Counted from the stretch's first letter, positions 17,480 through 27,244 are shown. The stretch: 64,000 nucleotides of DNA from Bradyrhizobium sp. WSM1743 (GCF_000473065.1 NZ_AXAZ01000030.1:1-64000), one strand, 5' to 3'. Made by a program: numbers and translations. The notes: generated by a model from the letters alone, not told the origin.

Positions 17480-18730
17480 ATGGACCGTTTGTTGCGTCGA
17501 TTCCTGTCTCAATTCATCCGCCGTGGGTCGCTGACGGTGACCAGCGCAAGCGGATCGAGGTTCACCGTCGGCGACGGCTCCGGCGAGCCGGTCGCGGTGC
17601 GCTTCATCACCACGGAGGCGGAACGGAAGATCCTCATCAATCCCGAGTTGGGGCTTGGCGAGGCCTATATGAACGGCGAGTTTGTGGTCGAGCGCGGCAC
17701 CATAGCTGATGCCCTCGCGATCCTGCTCGATCAACCCGACCTATTGCCGCAGTGGGCAAAACCGTGGTGGCACCTGCGCTACCTGACGCGGCACCTGAAG
17801 CAGTTCAATCCGCGCTCGCGAGCCCGCAGCAACGTGGCGCACCACTACGATCTCGACGGCCGGCTCTATTCGCTCTTTCTCGATGCCGACAAGCAATATA
17901 GCTGCGCCTATTTTGAGACGCCCGAGATGTCGCTGGACGACGCGCAGCTTGCCAAGAAACGGCACATTGCGGCGAAGCTTCTCGTCAAGGACGGCCAGCG
18001 GGTGCTCGACATCGGCTCCGGCTGGGGCGGCCTCGGGCTCTATCTCGCCGAGATCGCGGGCGCCGATGTCACCGGCGTCACGCTGTCGACCGAGCAGTTG
18101 CAGGTCGCCAATGCACGCTCAGCCGAAAAGGGCCTGACGGGCTCGGCCAGATTTCTGCTCCAGGATTACCGCGACATTGACGGCAAGTTCGACCGCATCG
18201 TCTCGGTCGGCATGTTCGAACATGTCGGGGCAAGGTTCTACGAGGCCTACTTCCGGCGCTGTGCCGAACTGCTGAACGAGGACGGCGTCATGCTGCTGCA
18301 CTCGATCGGCCGTTCGCAGGGCCCGGATTCGACCAATCCCTGGATTGCCAAATACATCTTCCCCGGCGGCTACATCCCCGCCCTCTCGGAGGTGCTGCCG
18401 GCGATCGAGCGCGCCGGCCTCTTGGTCTGCGACATCGAGATTCTGCGCCTGCACTACGCTGAGACGCTGAAGGCCTGGCGGGAGCGCTTCATGGCGCGGC
18501 GCGAGGAGGCCGTGCAGCTCTACGACGAGCGCTTTGCCCTGATGTGGGAATTTTATCTGGCGGCCTGCGAGATGACATTCCGCAAGCAAGCCATGATGAA
18601 CTTCCAGATCCAGCTCACCCGTCGCCAGGGCGTGGTGCCGATGATCCGCGACTACATCCCGCGGGAGGAAGCCCGGCTGCGGGCTCGCGAAGGGGCGACC
18701 AAGCCCAGGCTCAAGCTGGCTGGTGAATAG
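17480..18730 (+). CDS. cfa: Cyclopropane-fatty-acyl-phospholipid synthase
   Basis: 416 residues from MDRLLRRFLSQFIRRGSLTV; ATG 17480 follows CGAGAGGAAA. Contains the SAM-binding LDIGSGWGGLGLYLAE (about residue 175), VSVGMFEHVGARFYEAYF and FPGGYIPALSE, characteristic of Cfa enzymes that add a methylene group across a cis double bond in membrane lipids. Length is normal. The gene stands alone; its substrates would be made by the fatty acid genes earlier in the window. Confidence 0.96.
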   Translation: MDRLLRRFLSQFIRRGSLTVTSASGSRFTVGDGSGEPVAVRFITTEAERKILINPELGLGEAYMNGEFVVERGTIADALAILLDQPDLLPQWAKPWWHLRYLTRHLKQFNPRSRARSNVAHHYDLDGRLYSLFLDADKQYSCAYFETPEMSLDDAQLAKKRHIAAKLLVKDGQRVLDIGSGWGGLGLYLAEIAGADVTGVTLSTEQLQVANARSAEKGLTGSARFLLQDYRDIDGKFDRIVSVGMFEHVGARFYEAYFRRCAELLNEDGVMLLHSIGRSQGPDSTNPWIAKYIFPGGYIPALSEVLPAIERAGLLVCDIEILRLHYAETLKAWRERFMARREEAVQLYDERFALMWEFYLAACEMTFRKQAMMNFQIQLTRRQGVVPMIRDYIPREEARLRAREGATKPRLKLAGE

Positions 18731-19100
18731 GGCCGAGTCCCCCTCGTCAGAGGTCCTAGTGACGCAGGGTCGAAATCCGAAACGTCCGGAAAGAGGCCGT
18801 TAACGCCAGTTTTGCCCGCAGTTCCAGCAGGATCTCGGGTGCGACCGGCTGGCGGCGCACGTCAGGCCGTTCAGCGTGCTTCATGGCCGCGATCAACCCG
18901 GACAGCCAAAGGCGGCTGCCTGCCTCGCTTCGCCAATTCTGGTGCTGCCGTTCTGGCCGCATCGTTCGCCTCGTGTCCCTGTTGGCGGGGAATGGGACAA
19001 TCGCCCGCCTGCTTGCCTGTTCCGGCATGACCCCGAAAGAATCCGGGGAGATGTGATCTGCTTCACATAAGTCAGGTCGGGCCTGGCTTAGACCGTCGCC
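18731..19100. other. Gap after cfa
   Basis: 370 bases without a recognisable gene. Short minus-strand frames exist but have no ribosome site or family resemblance. Confidence 0.5.
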
Positions 19101-19220
19101 ATGAGCAAAGAGACCCGAACCTCATTTGACGTGCAGGACGACCTCCGCACCGATTACGCCCTGATCGCCACCGGCGTCGGGGCGGCCCTGGTTGCGCTGG
19201 TCTACCTCCTGCTGGTCTGA
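19101..19220 (+). CDS. Small single-helix membrane protein
   Basis: A 39-residue frame, too short for usual ORF lists: MSKETRTSFDVQDD, then YALIATGVGAALVALVYLLL and stop. A polar acidic head followed by one membrane helix to the very C terminus is a typical small tail-anchored protein. No strong ribosome site is visible before the ATG, so this is a prediction from amino acid pattern only. Function unknown. Confidence 0.45.
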   Translation: MSKETRTSFDVQDDLRTDYALIATGVGAALVALVYLLLV

Positions 19221-19510
19221 ACCCGAGCCGAAGCCGGCGTGCGTCAATTTCGCGCGCTCCTCGATGAGTCTGCGCGCCAGTCGACTGGGTTCATGGGTTT
19301 CCGGATTTTTCCGTGGCGCGACCGCGGCCGCTTCCAGACGCACCGATTCCGCGAAAATCCCGTCAAGCGCGGCGCGTGCCGCAGCTGCCAATCATCCACC
19401 ATTTTAACTGAGCGGTTGATAGCGGCCAGCTTTCGCTTCCGCTTTGGCTTGAGGCGGCGCTTTATCCCGGCCCCGCATCCGCCCAAGAAAATTGCTAAGC
19501 ACGTCCGACC

Positions 19511-21016
19511 ATGGCCCTGACTGATTCGAACGTTCTCAAACTCGCGCCCGATGCCGGAACTCCCGCCTACCGGAGCGCGCCGCACAATATCGAGGCGGAA
19601 CAGAGCCTTCTGGGCGCGATCCTGGTCAACAACGACGCCTTCTACCGCGTCTCCGACTTCCTGGAGGCGAAGCATTTCTTCGAGCCGCTGCACCAGACCA
19701 TCTTCGAGACCGCCGGCAGCCTGATCCGGATGGGCAAGATCGCGACGCCCGTCACGCTGAAGACGTTCCTGCCCGCCGATACCGATGTCGGCGGCATGAC
19801 CATCGGACAGTATCTGGCGCGGCTTGCGGCCGAAGCGACCACCATCATCAACGCCCAGGACTACGGGCGCACCATCTACGACCTGTCATTGCGGCGGGAC
19901 CTGATCGGCATCGGCGAGGACATGGTCAACGTCGCCTATGACGCGCCGGTCGATTTCGCGCCACGGGCGCAGATCGAGGACGCCGAGCGCCGGCTCTACG
20001 AGCTCGCCGAGTCCGGCCGCTATGACGGCGGCTTCCAGAAATTCTCGCAGGCGCTGACGGTCGCGGTCGATCTCGCTGCAAAGGCGTTTCAGCGCGACGG
20101 AAAGCTGTCGGGCATCTCGACCGGCCTGCGCGACCTCGACACCAAAATGGGCGGCCTGCAGCATTCCGACCTCATCATCGTCGCGGGACGTCCAGGCATG
20201 GGCAAAACGTCGCTGGCGACCAACATCGCCTACAACGTTGCCCAGGCCTATGTGCCGGAACTGCAGGCCGACGGCACCATGAAGGCCGCCAATGGCGGCG
20301 TCATCGGCTTCTTCTCCTGCGAAATGTCGGCCGACCAGCTCGCCACGCGTATCGTGGCCGAGCGCACCGGCATCCCCTCCTCCCACATCCGCCGCGGCGG
20401 CATCACGGAAGCCGATTTCGAGAAGATCCGGCAGGTCTCGATCGAGCTGCAGTCGCTGCCGTTCTATGTCGATGCCACCGGCGGCCTCTCGATCGCGCAG
20501 CTGATGGCGCGCGCCCGCCGGCTCAAGCGCCAGAAGGGCCTCGATCTCCTGGTGATCGACTACATCCAGCTCTTGTCCGGCTCGGGCAAGCGCGCCAGCG
20601 ACAGCCGCGTGCAGGAAATCACGGAAATCACGACCAGCCTGAAGGCACTGGCCAAGGAGCTCAACGTTCCCGTGATTGCGCTGTCGCAGCTCTCGCGTCA
20701 GGTGGAATCGCGCGACGACAAACGGCCACAGCTCTCGGACCTGCGCGAATCCGGCTCGATCGAGCAGGACGCCGACGTCGTGCTGTTCGTGTTCCGCGAG
20801 GAATATTATCTCGCCATGAAGGAGCCGCGTCCCGGCACCGAGGAGCACGCCAAATGGCAGGCCGACATGGAACGCACGGTCGGCCGCGCCGAAGTCATCA
20901 TCGGCAAACAGCGCCACGGCCCGACCGGCACCGTCGAGCTGCACTTCGATTCCTCGGTCACGCGCTTCGGCGACCTCGCGCATGACGGCCAGCTGCCGGA
21001 TCGCAGCGACTACTAG
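19511..21016 (+). CDS. dnaB: Replicative DNA helicase
   Basis: 501 residues: N-terminal DnaB domain (PHNIEAEQSLLGAILVNN), linker, and the RecA-like helicase domain with Walker A GRPGMGKTSLA (about residue 230) and Walker B LLVIDYIQLLSG, and ALSQLSRQVESRDDKRPQLSDLRESGSIEQD. Unwinds DNA at the replication fork as a hexamer. Length normal, no intein. alr follows on the same strand after 48 bases, a conserved pair. Confidence 0.98.
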   Translation: MALTDSNVLKLAPDAGTPAYRSAPHNIEAEQSLLGAILVNNDAFYRVSDFLEAKHFFEPLHQTIFETAGSLIRMGKIATPVTLKTFLPADTDVGGMTIGQYLARLAAEATTIINAQDYGRTIYDLSLRRDLIGIGEDMVNVAYDAPVDFAPRAQIEDAERRLYELAESGRYDGGFQKFSQALTVAVDLAAKAFQRDGKLSGISTGLRDLDTKMGGLQHSDLIIVAGRPGMGKTSLATNIAYNVAQAYVPELQADGTMKAANGGVIGFFSCEMSADQLATRIVAERTGIPSSHIRRGGITEADFEKIRQVSIELQSLPFYVDATGGLSIAQLMARARRLKRQKGLDLLVIDYIQLLSGSGKRASDSRVQEITEITTSLKALAKELNVPVIALSQLSRQVESRDDKRPQLSDLRESGSIEQDADVVLFVFREEYYLAMKEPRPGTEEHAKWQADMERTVGRAEVIIGKQRHGPTGTVELHFDSSVTRFGDLAHDGQLPDRSDY

Positions 21017-21064
21017 AGTGTGCCCCGGGTTGAACGGCGCGGGCCTCTTGCGTAAAACGGCGCC

Positions 21065-22336
21065 ATGACAATGGCGTCCGACCCGAAATCGATCCCGCAA
21101 TCCGGCCCTCTCTCCGCGGAGGCCAATCAGGCTGCCGTGCTCGCGGCGTATGGCGGCGTGCTCACCGTCGATCTCGACGCGATCATCGCCAACTGGCGCA
21201 AGCTCGAGAAGACGGCGGTGCCGGCCGAATGCGCGGCGGTAGTCAAGGCCGACGCCTATGGCTGCGGCGCCGAGCAGGTCGCACGCGCGCTGAGCAAGGC
21301 CGGCTGCAAGACTTTCTTCGTCGCCACAATCGAGGAAGCACGCAAGGTGCGCGCAGCCGTTCCAGAGCCCACGATCTACGTGCTCGGCGGCTATTTCCAG
21401 AACACCGGCGAGCATTACGCCAAGATCAACTGCCGGCCCGTGATCGGCGATCTCAACGAGCTCGCCGAATGGGACGTGTTCTGCCGCCGCAGCGGCTGGA
21501 CCGGGGGCGCGGCTGTTCACATCGACACCGGCATGAACCGACTCGGCCTGACGTTATCGGATGCGCAGGCCATCATCCCCCGCATCAATGCCGGCGATCA
21601 CGGCATCACGCTGGTGATGAGCCATCTGGTCTCGGCCGAGCAGCTCAACAGCCCGGTCAATGCAAGACAGCTCGCGGCCTTCCGCAGCATCGCCAGTGAG
21701 TTCTCAGGCGTCCCGGCGGCCCTCGCCAATTCCTCCGGCATCTTCCTCGGCGCGCCCTTCCAGTTCGACCTGGTGCGGCCAGGAGCTGCGCTCTACGGCG
21801 TCAACCCGACGCCGGAGGCCGACAATCCCATGCAGCAGGTGGTCGACCTCAAGGCGCGCATCGTGCAGATCCGCAATGTCGAGCGCGGCGAGACCGTCGG
21901 CTATGGCGGCACCTGGACCGCGCGGCGGCCGACCAAGCTTGCGATCATCGCGGTCGGCTATGCCGACGGCTATTTCCGTGCCGCGAGCTCCAATGACGGC
22001 ACCCGCGGCGCCGAGGTCATCGTTGCCGGCAAGCGCTGCCCTGTCGCGGGCCGCATCTCGATGGACCTGATCGCGATCGACATCACCGATCTGCCGCCGA
22101 ACGCGGCACGGCGCGGCCATATGGTGACGTTGCTCGGCGACGGCATCACCGTCGACGAGCTCGCGCACCATTTCGGCACGATCGGATATGAAGTGCTGAC
22201 CAGCCTCGGCCACCGCTATGCCCGTATCTACAAGGGCGGCAATGTGGAGGAGCCGGTGGTCAAGCCCGAACCCGTGCAAGCGGCCGCGCCCCCGCCGGTC
22301 GAGCAGCCCGCAAACCCACCACCACTGCCGAGCTAA
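21065..22336 (+). CDS. alr: Alanine racemase
   Basis: 423 residues. PLP lysine in AAVVKADAYGCGAEQV (about residue 60), substrate-side motif HIDTGMNRLGL, and catalytic Tyr in ERGETVGYGGTW. Makes D-alanine for peptidoglycan. About 30 residues of Pro/Ala-rich sequence extend beyond the usual C terminus. Lies after dnaB as in many alphaproteobacteria; the usual next partner radA is separated here by about 12 kb of other genes. Confidence 0.96.
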   Translation: MTMASDPKSIPQSGPLSAEANQAAVLAAYGGVLTVDLDAIIANWRKLEKTAVPAECAAVVKADAYGCGAEQVARALSKAGCKTFFVATIEEARKVRAAVPEPTIYVLGGYFQNTGEHYAKINCRPVIGDLNELAEWDVFCRRSGWTGGAAVHIDTGMNRLGLTLSDAQAIIPRINAGDHGITLVMSHLVSAEQLNSPVNARQLAAFRSIASEFSGVPAALANSSGIFLGAPFQFDLVRPGAALYGVNPTPEADNPMQQVVDLKARIVQIRNVERGETVGYGGTWTARRPTKLAIIAVGYADGYFRAASSNDGTRGAEVIVAGKRCPVAGRISMDLIAIDITDLPPNAARRGHMVTLLGDGITVDELAHHFGTIGYEVLTSLGHRYARIYKGGNVEEPVVKPEPVQAAAPPPVEQPANPPPLPS

Positions 22337-22341
22337 GCGGC

Positions 22342-22488
22342 TCGTGCCCCGGACGCAGCGCAGTGCGCCGCGTTTCGCGGCGTAATGCGCTGCAGAGCCA
22401 GGGCCCATTTCTCCGCATCGTGCCGTGTCGCCTGGGTCCCGGCTCGGCGCCCGCATCGCATTCGCGCCGCGGCTTGTCCGGGACACGA
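22342..22488. repeat. Palindromic intergenic repeat, family B
   Basis: Ends TCGTGCCCCGGAC and GTCCGGGACACGA are inverted copies with one mismatch; the inside has further pairs such as GCGCCGCG and AGTGCGCCGCG. Resembles the dispersed GTCCGGGACACGA repeats of Bradyrhizobium. It lies between convergent alr and the small Cys-rich gene. Confidence 0.65.
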
Positions 22489-22491
22489 GGT

Positions 22492-22713
22492 CTACTGCTT
22501 CTTCCTGCTGTCGATCGCCGTCTTGCAGGCAGCGCTGAGCTGGTCGCGCTTGCCGTTGAGGCAGGCAACGACGCGGCCGCCGCCCGGCGCGATGCCGGCG
22601 CAGAATTTGTCATAGTCCGCCTTGCACGCGCCGCGCGGATCGGACGATTGTGCCGATACGCCTCCGGAGAACGCGACGATGAGTGCGATGGCAACAAAGC
22701 TCAACTTGGACAT
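22492..22713 (-). CDS. Small secreted cysteine-rich protein
   Basis: 73 residues: signal peptide (LSFVAIALIVAFSGGVSAQ), then a mature part of about 50 residues with four cysteines in ACKADYDKFCAGI and VVACLNGKRDQLSAACKTAI, the Cys-rich GLG1-like repeat. Many proteobacteria have such periplasmic proteins of unknown role. Stop codon falls at the border of the family B repeat. Confidence 0.8.
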   Translation of the reverse strand: MSKLSFVAIALIVAFSGGVSAQSSDPRGACKADYDKFCAGIAPGGGRVVACLNGKRDQLSAACKTAIDSRKKQ

Positions 22714-22753
22714 TGTATCTCCGGTGACGGAAGGCAGGAGCCGCTAGCTCTAC

Positions 22754-23524
22754 ATGAAGATCGCGACATTCAACATCAACAACATCAACCGCCGCCTGCC
22801 CAATCTGTTGGCATGGCTGCGCGCAGCAAAGCCCGATGTCGTCGCACTTCAGGAGTTGAAGGCAAGTGATGGCGAATTTCCGGCGGGCGCCATCGAGAAG
22901 GCCGGCTACGGCGCAGTGTGGTGTGGACAAAAGACGTGGAACGGCGTCGCCATCCTCGCCCGCAACGTCGAGCCGGTGCTGACCCGCGATCGTTTGCCGG
23001 GAAAGCCTGACGATCTCGAAGCTCGCTACATCGAAGCTGCCGTGCGCGGCATCATCGTCACCAGCATCTATCTGCCGAACGGCAATCCGCAGCCGGGGCC
23101 GAAATTCGACTACAAGCTCGACTGGTTCGCGCGGCTGAGGCGCCACGCGAGAACCTTGATCAAGCAGGACCTGCCCGTGGTGCTCGCCGGCGACTACAAC
23201 GTCGCGCCGACGGAAATTGACATCTACCCGACGCGCTCGTGGGACAAGGATGCGCTGATCCAGCCGAAGAGCCGCGCCGCCTTTGCCTCGCTGGTCGAAC
23301 AAGGCTGGTGCGACGCGATCCGCGAGCTGCATCCGGGCCGGCGCATCTACACGTTCTGGGACTACAAGCGAAACCGCTGGCTGCGCGATGCGGGCCTGCG
23401 GCTCGATCATCTCCTTCTCAGTCCCGCCCTGGCCCCGCGTCTGGCGAGAGCCGGCGTCGACAAGAATATCCGCGGCGAGGACGGCGCCAGCGATCACGCG
23501 CCGGCGTGGGCGGTGCTTCGATGA
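22754..23524 (+). CDS. xth: Exodeoxyribonuclease III
   Basis: 256 residues of the exonuclease-endonuclease-phosphatase fold: MKIATFNINNINRRLPNLL, metal-binding Glu in VALQELKA, catalytic Asp and Asn in LAGDYNVAPTEIDIY, and the end motif GASDHAPAWAVL. Acts on abasic sites and 3' blocks in DNA repair. Divergent from the small Cys-rich gene with a 40-base gap. Confidence 0.96.
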   Translation: MKIATFNINNINRRLPNLLAWLRAAKPDVVALQELKASDGEFPAGAIEKAGYGAVWCGQKTWNGVAILARNVEPVLTRDRLPGKPDDLEARYIEAAVRGIIVTSIYLPNGNPQPGPKFDYKLDWFARLRRHARTLIKQDLPVVLAGDYNVAPTEIDIYPTRSWDKDALIQPKSRAAFASLVEQGWCDAIRELHPGRRIYTFWDYKRNRWLRDAGLRLDHLLLSPALAPRLARAGVDKNIRGEDGASDHAPAWAVLR

Positions 23525-23527
23525 CGC

Positions 23528-23896
23528 TCACCACAAATTCCTGCCGTCGATCACGTTCACCGGCACGGCGTCGAGATCGAAATCGTCGAACAGGCGCGCA
23601 TTGACGGCGACCTTGGGATTGTCGAAATCGGGCTTGCCGCTCGACCAGTCCGGCGACTCCGAATAGGTGCCGCAGCCGCAATTGGCGCAGAAATGATGTT
23701 TGACGGTGCGGCTGCCCCAGAGATAGGTCGCGACGTTCTCCGCCGGTGACAGCAACCGAAACTGCGCCGGTGTGTAATAGGCCCACAGTGCGCCGCGCTT
23801 CGCGCAGAGCGTGCAGGTGCAGCGCGTCACGCTCGAAGGCGCCTCCGTCACCTCGAACACCGTCTCACCGCAATGGCAGCTCGCCTCGATCGGCAT
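23528..23896 (-). CDS. GFA-family zinc protein
   Basis: 122 residues with the zinc ligand pattern of the GFA/Mss4-like fold: SCHCGETVFEV, TRCTCTLCAKRGALWAY, and HHFCANCGCGTYSE. Members were named for glutathione-dependent formaldehyde activation but most have no proven activity. Ends 3 bases from xth on the other strand. Confidence 0.88.
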   Translation of the reverse strand: MPIEASCHCGETVFEVTEAPSSVTRCTCTLCAKRGALWAYYTPAQFRLLSPAENVATYLWGSRTVKHHFCANCGCGTYSESPDWSSGKPDFDNPKVAVNARLFDDFDLDAVPVNVIDGRNLW

Positions 23897-24149
23897 GACC
23901 TACTCTCCCCGTTTTCAGGAGAGCTTCGTAGCCGGCACCTGCTGCCAACATGCTGTCAGCAGCATGGTTCGTCCCCGCACCTCGACATGGCTTCCGGGGC
24001 GGACCAACAAAAACACGAAAAACAACCCCATGCACAGTAGCCGGCCCTAGTCGATTCAATGCCTTAGCTGGCGCGTTATTGAAGCCGCCTTGCCCGCTTG
24101 CCGGCGAGGCGACCCGAACCCCTTGACCTCCGCGCCCTGGTCAGCATAC

Positions 24150-24171
24150 TGGTCTGACCAAGATCAGACCA
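24150..24171 (+). promoter_or_regulatory. FadR-type GntR operator
   Basis: TGGTCTGACCA (24150-24160) matches the FadR-subfamily consensus TNGTNNNACNA exactly, and TGGTCTGA (24150-24157) is repeated inverted as TCAGACCA (24164-24171). It lies 12 to 33 bases upstream of the GntR-gene ATG, the place expected for autoregulation and control of the operon. Confidence 0.75.
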
Positions 24172-24182
24172 AGCGAGACGGG

Positions 24183-24923
24183 ATGGAGCTCAAGCGAGGC
24201 ACCGATGGCGAGAAGGGGTTCGAGAAGGTGTTCGCCTTCTTGCGCGAACGCCTGCTTGCGGGCTCCCTCAAGCCCGGCGACCGCCTGATCTCCGAGCGCG
24301 AGCTTGCCACCCTGCTCGGTGTCAGCCGGCCGATCGTCCGCGAGGCGCTGCGCGCCCTCACCGTGCTCGGCATTGTCGAGATTCGCGACCGCATCGGCAC
24401 CGTGGTGACGCGGCCGGACGTCTCGGTGCTGAATGACTTCTTCACCTTCGCGCTGGCCCAGCAGGCCGACATGCTCGACGACGTCATGCAGGCGCGCGTC
24501 GCGATCGAATGCCAGGCGATCCGGCTCGCTTGCGAGCGTGCCAACATTGCCGATTTCGAGCGGCTCCAGCGCGCCCTCGCAAAGATCGGCGAGACGATCG
24601 ACGAGGCCGATGCCGGCGGCTTGGCCGATTTCGACTTCCATCGCGCCATCGTCGTCGCCTCCCATTCCGAGACGCTGACGGTGCTGCACTCTTCGATGGC
24701 GGGCCTGCTGACGCATTCGCATCGCAGCCGCCGCGAACTGGTGCAGGCCTTCCCGTCAATGAAGACCTATCTGATCGACGATCACCGCCGCATCTTCGAA
24801 GCTATCATCGCGCGCGATCCGGAGCGCGCGGATGCGACGCTGCGCAAGCATTTTGCCATCGGCGACGAATACCGACGGCGCGCCGTCGTCGGCGATGTCG
24901 ACAAGACCAGCGCCTCGGGCTGA
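24183..24923 (+). CDS. GntR-family regulator, FCD (FadR) subgroup
   Basis: 246 residues from MELKRGTDGEKGFEKVFAFL (ATG 24183, preceded by the operator). Winged helix about residues 10-75 with LKPGDRLISERELATLLGVSRPIVREALRALTVLG, then the FCD ligand domain with metal-binding His pattern (DFHRAIVVASHSE, DHRRIFEAIIARDPERADATLRKH). Such regulators answer organic or sugar acids. It heads a run of genes on the same strand for a reductase, an ABC transporter and two sugar-phosphate-type enzymes. Confidence 0.92.
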   Translation: MELKRGTDGEKGFEKVFAFLRERLLAGSLKPGDRLISERELATLLGVSRPIVREALRALTVLGIVEIRDRIGTVVTRPDVSVLNDFFTFALAQQADMLDDVMQARVAIECQAIRLACERANIADFERLQRALAKIGETIDEADAGGLADFDFHRAIVVASHSETLTVLHSSMAGLLTHSHRSRRELVQAFPSMKTYLIDDHRRIFEAIIARDPERADATLRKHFAIGDEYRRRAVVGDVDKTSASG

Positions 24924-24977
24924 TCGCGGACGGCCAATCGATCAAGAAGCCATTCAAATAAGAAACGGACTGACAAC

Positions 24978-25877
24978 ATGGGACGGAACGACAAGGGCAA
25001 TGTCGGCTTCATCGGCATCGGCACGATGGGACGGGAGATGGTGCGCAATCTCCTGCTGGCCGGCCACGCGGTCCGCGTCTTCGATCTGAACGACGCCGCG
25101 CTGGCCGACAGCATCAAGGAAGGCGCGACCCGCGCCAAGAGCCCTGCCGATGCCGCGCAAGGTGCCGACATCGTCATCACCGTGCTGCCCGACACGCCTC
25201 ATGTCGAGGCGACCGTTTACGACGAGCACGGACTGCTGAAGTCCCCGCCTCCTGGCAAGCTGATCGTCGACATGAGCACGATCTCGCCGGTCGCCGTTCG
25301 CCGCATCCATGCCGACCTGCAAAAGGCCGGCGTCAGCTTCATCGACGCGCCGGTTTCGGGCGGCCCGGTGGGCGCCAAGAACGCCGCGCTCTCGATCATG
25401 GCCGGCGGCGATGCCGACGCCTTTGCCAAAGCCGAGCCGTTCTTCCGTGCGATGGGCACCACCATCACCCATGTCGGCGCGTCCGGCGCCGGCCAGACCG
25501 TCAAGCTCTGCAATCAGCTGATCTGCGGCATCAACATCCAGGCGATCTGCGAGGCGCTCGCGCTCGGCCGCGCCTCGGGCGTCGATCTCAATCTGCTGCG
25601 TCGGGTGTTGCTCGGCGGCTCGGCGGCCTCGTGGATGCTGGACAAGCTCGGCCCGTCCATGATCGCGGGCGATGTCAGCGCCGGCTTCCGCATCGATCTC
25701 ATGCTGAAGGACCTCCGCCTGGTGCAGGAGCACGCGCAGGCACTGAACGTCCCCCTGCCCGGCACCGCGCTGGTGACCAGCCAATATGTCGATGCGCGCG
25801 CCCATGGCGAAGGCAGCAACGGCAACCAGGCGCTGTTCCGCGTCTATGACCGCATGACCAACCAGGTCACCGGCTGA
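24978..25877 (+). CDS. Beta-hydroxyacid dehydrogenase (tartronate semialdehyde reductase-like)
   Basis: 299 residues. Rossmann start VGFIGIGTMGREMVRNLL, substrate-binding SGGPVGAKNAALSIMAGG, catalytic Lys in GAGQTVKLCNQLICG, and cofactor region MLKDLRLVQEHA. These match 2-hydroxy-3-oxopropionate or 3-hydroxyisobutyrate dehydrogenases; which acid is used cannot be told. Second gene of the GntR-headed run, 54 bases after the regulator. Confidence 0.88.
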   Translation: MGRNDKGNVGFIGIGTMGREMVRNLLLAGHAVRVFDLNDAALADSIKEGATRAKSPADAAQGADIVITVLPDTPHVEATVYDEHGLLKSPPPGKLIVDMSTISPVAVRRIHADLQKAGVSFIDAPVSGGPVGAKNAALSIMAGGDADAFAKAEPFFRAMGTTITHVGASGAGQTVKLCNQLICGINIQAICEALALGRASGVDLNLLRRVLLGGSAASWMLDKLGPSMIAGDVSAGFRIDLMLKDLRLVQEHAQALNVPLPGTALVTSQYVDARAHGEGSNGNQALFRVYDRMTNQVTG

Positions 25878-25883
25878 ACCTGA

Positions 25884-26567
25884 ATGAGCCTCCAACTCGA
25901 CTTTCCCGCAGTGCTGGAGCGTTGGCCAAGTTTCCTGGCCGGCGCTGCGCTCACGTTGGAGTTGGCATTCTTCGCGACCGTGCTCGGCGCCCTGCTCGGC
26001 ACCGTCGCGGCAGTCGGACGCGGCACGCACAACGCGTTGATCGCGGGCGCCTGCAAGGTCTATGTCGAGACCATCCGCAACACCCCCCTCCTGGTGCAGA
26101 TCTTCCTGGTCTATTTCGGCCTCGCCAGCCTTGGCCTGAAGTACTCCGCCTTCACCGTGGCGGTGGCCGCGCTGACGATCAATGTCGGCGCCTACACCGC
26201 CGAGATCATGCGGGCCGGCTTCGAGGCAATCCCGCGCGGACAAATCGAGGCTGCCGAGGGACTGGCGCTGTCGCGGCTGCAGATCTACTGGCACATCATC
26301 CTGCTGCCGGCGATCGAGAAGGTCTATCCCGCACTCACCAGCCAGTTCGTGCTCTTGATGCTGGCCTCTTCGGTCTGCTCGCAGATCTCGGCCGAGGAGC
26401 TCACCGCGGTCGCCAACTACATCCAATCGGACACCTATCGGGCATTCGAGACCTACATCATCGTCGCCGTGCTCTACGTCATCCTGTCGCTGGTGATGCG
26501 CGCCGGCTTCTGGGGCCTCGGCCTCCTCCTGTTTCCGCGCCGGCGCCGGCTCGGCACGCCGTTGTGA
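25884..26567 (+). CDS. ABC transporter permease, polar amino acid type
   Basis: 227 residues, about five membrane helices, with the HisMQ-type sequence VYVETIRNTPLLVQIFLVYFGL and the EAA loop EAAEGLALSRLQIYWHIILLPAIEKVYPAL. One of two permeases in this unit; 1 base separates it from the next. Imports a small solute across the inner membrane. Confidence 0.93.
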   Translation: MSLQLDFPAVLERWPSFLAGAALTLELAFFATVLGALLGTVAAVGRGTHNALIAGACKVYVETIRNTPLLVQIFLVYFGLASLGLKYSAFTVAVAALTINVGAYTAEIMRAGFEAIPRGQIEAAEGLALSRLQIYWHIILLPAIEKVYPALTSQFVLLMLASSVCSQISAEELTAVANYIQSDTYRAFETYIIVAVLYVILSLVMRAGFWGLGLLLFPRRRRLGTPL

Positions 26568-26568
26568 G

Positions 26569-27243
26569 ATGAACATGGGCGGACATCTCAACATCAATCA
26601 CCTGATGTTCCTCGGCCAGGGCGCGTTGTGGACCATTGGTCTGTCGCTGATCGCGCTGATCGGCGGCGGCATCGTTGGCTTCGCGATCGCGCTGGCACGG
26701 ATCTCGCCGCTCAAAACTGTGCGGATTGCCAGCGGCGTCTATGTCCAGCTGATCCAGGGCACGCCGCTGCTCGTCATCCTCTTCCTCGGCTATTTTGGCC
26801 TCGCCGCCATCGGCCTCAAGGTCTCGCCGCTCGTCGCAGCCGGCGCCTCGCTGACGCTCTACGTCGCCGCCTATCTCGGCGAGATCTGGCGCGGCTGCAT
26901 CCAGTCCGTGCCGAAGCCGCAATGGGAGGCCGGCGAGGGCCTGGCGCTGAGCCGGACCCAGCGCATGATGAAGGTGATCCTGCCGCAGGCGATCCGCATC
27001 GCGACGCCGCCAACCGTCGGCTTCATGGTGCAGATCATCAAGAACACCTCGCTCGCCTCCGTGGTCGGCTTCGTCGAGCTGATGCGCTCGGGCCAGATCG
27101 TCAACAACTCGCTGTTCGAGCCGTTCGCCATCTACGCCATCATCGCCGTCACCTATTTCGCCATGTGCTATCCCCTGTCGCTGTTCAGCCAGAGGCTGGA
27201 ACGGCGGATGGGGCGTGGCGGGTCCAACCTCGCGCCAGCCTGA
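26569..27243 (+). CDS. ABC transporter permease, polar amino acid type (second)
   Basis: 224 residues with [22 protein letters not shown] and [32 protein letters not shown], the partner permease of the heterodimer. Its start is 1 base after the previous stop. The ATPase gene begins 1 base after its stop. Confidence 0.93.
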   Translation: MNMGGHLNINHLMFLGQGALWTIGLSLIALIGGGIVGFAIALARISPLKTVRIASGVYVQLIQGTPLLVILFLGYFGLAAIGLKVSPLVAAGASLTLYVAAYLGEIWRGCIQSVPKPQWEAGEGLALSRTQRMMKVILPQAIRIATPPTVGFMVQIIKNTSLASVVGFVELMRSGQIVNNSLFEPFAIYAIIAVTYFAMCYPLSLFSQRLERRMGRGGSNLAPA

Positions 27244-27244
27244 C

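Noticed and set aside
19886-21520. Long minus-strand frame opposite dnaB and alr
   Set aside because: Antisense shadow; no family resemblance and no ribosome site, while both plus-strand genes are clear.
24954-26597. Long minus-strand frame of 547 codons opposite the reductase and permease genes
   Set aside because: Composition of an antisense frame (many Arg, Asp, Gln, His); the plus-strand proteins are well recognised.
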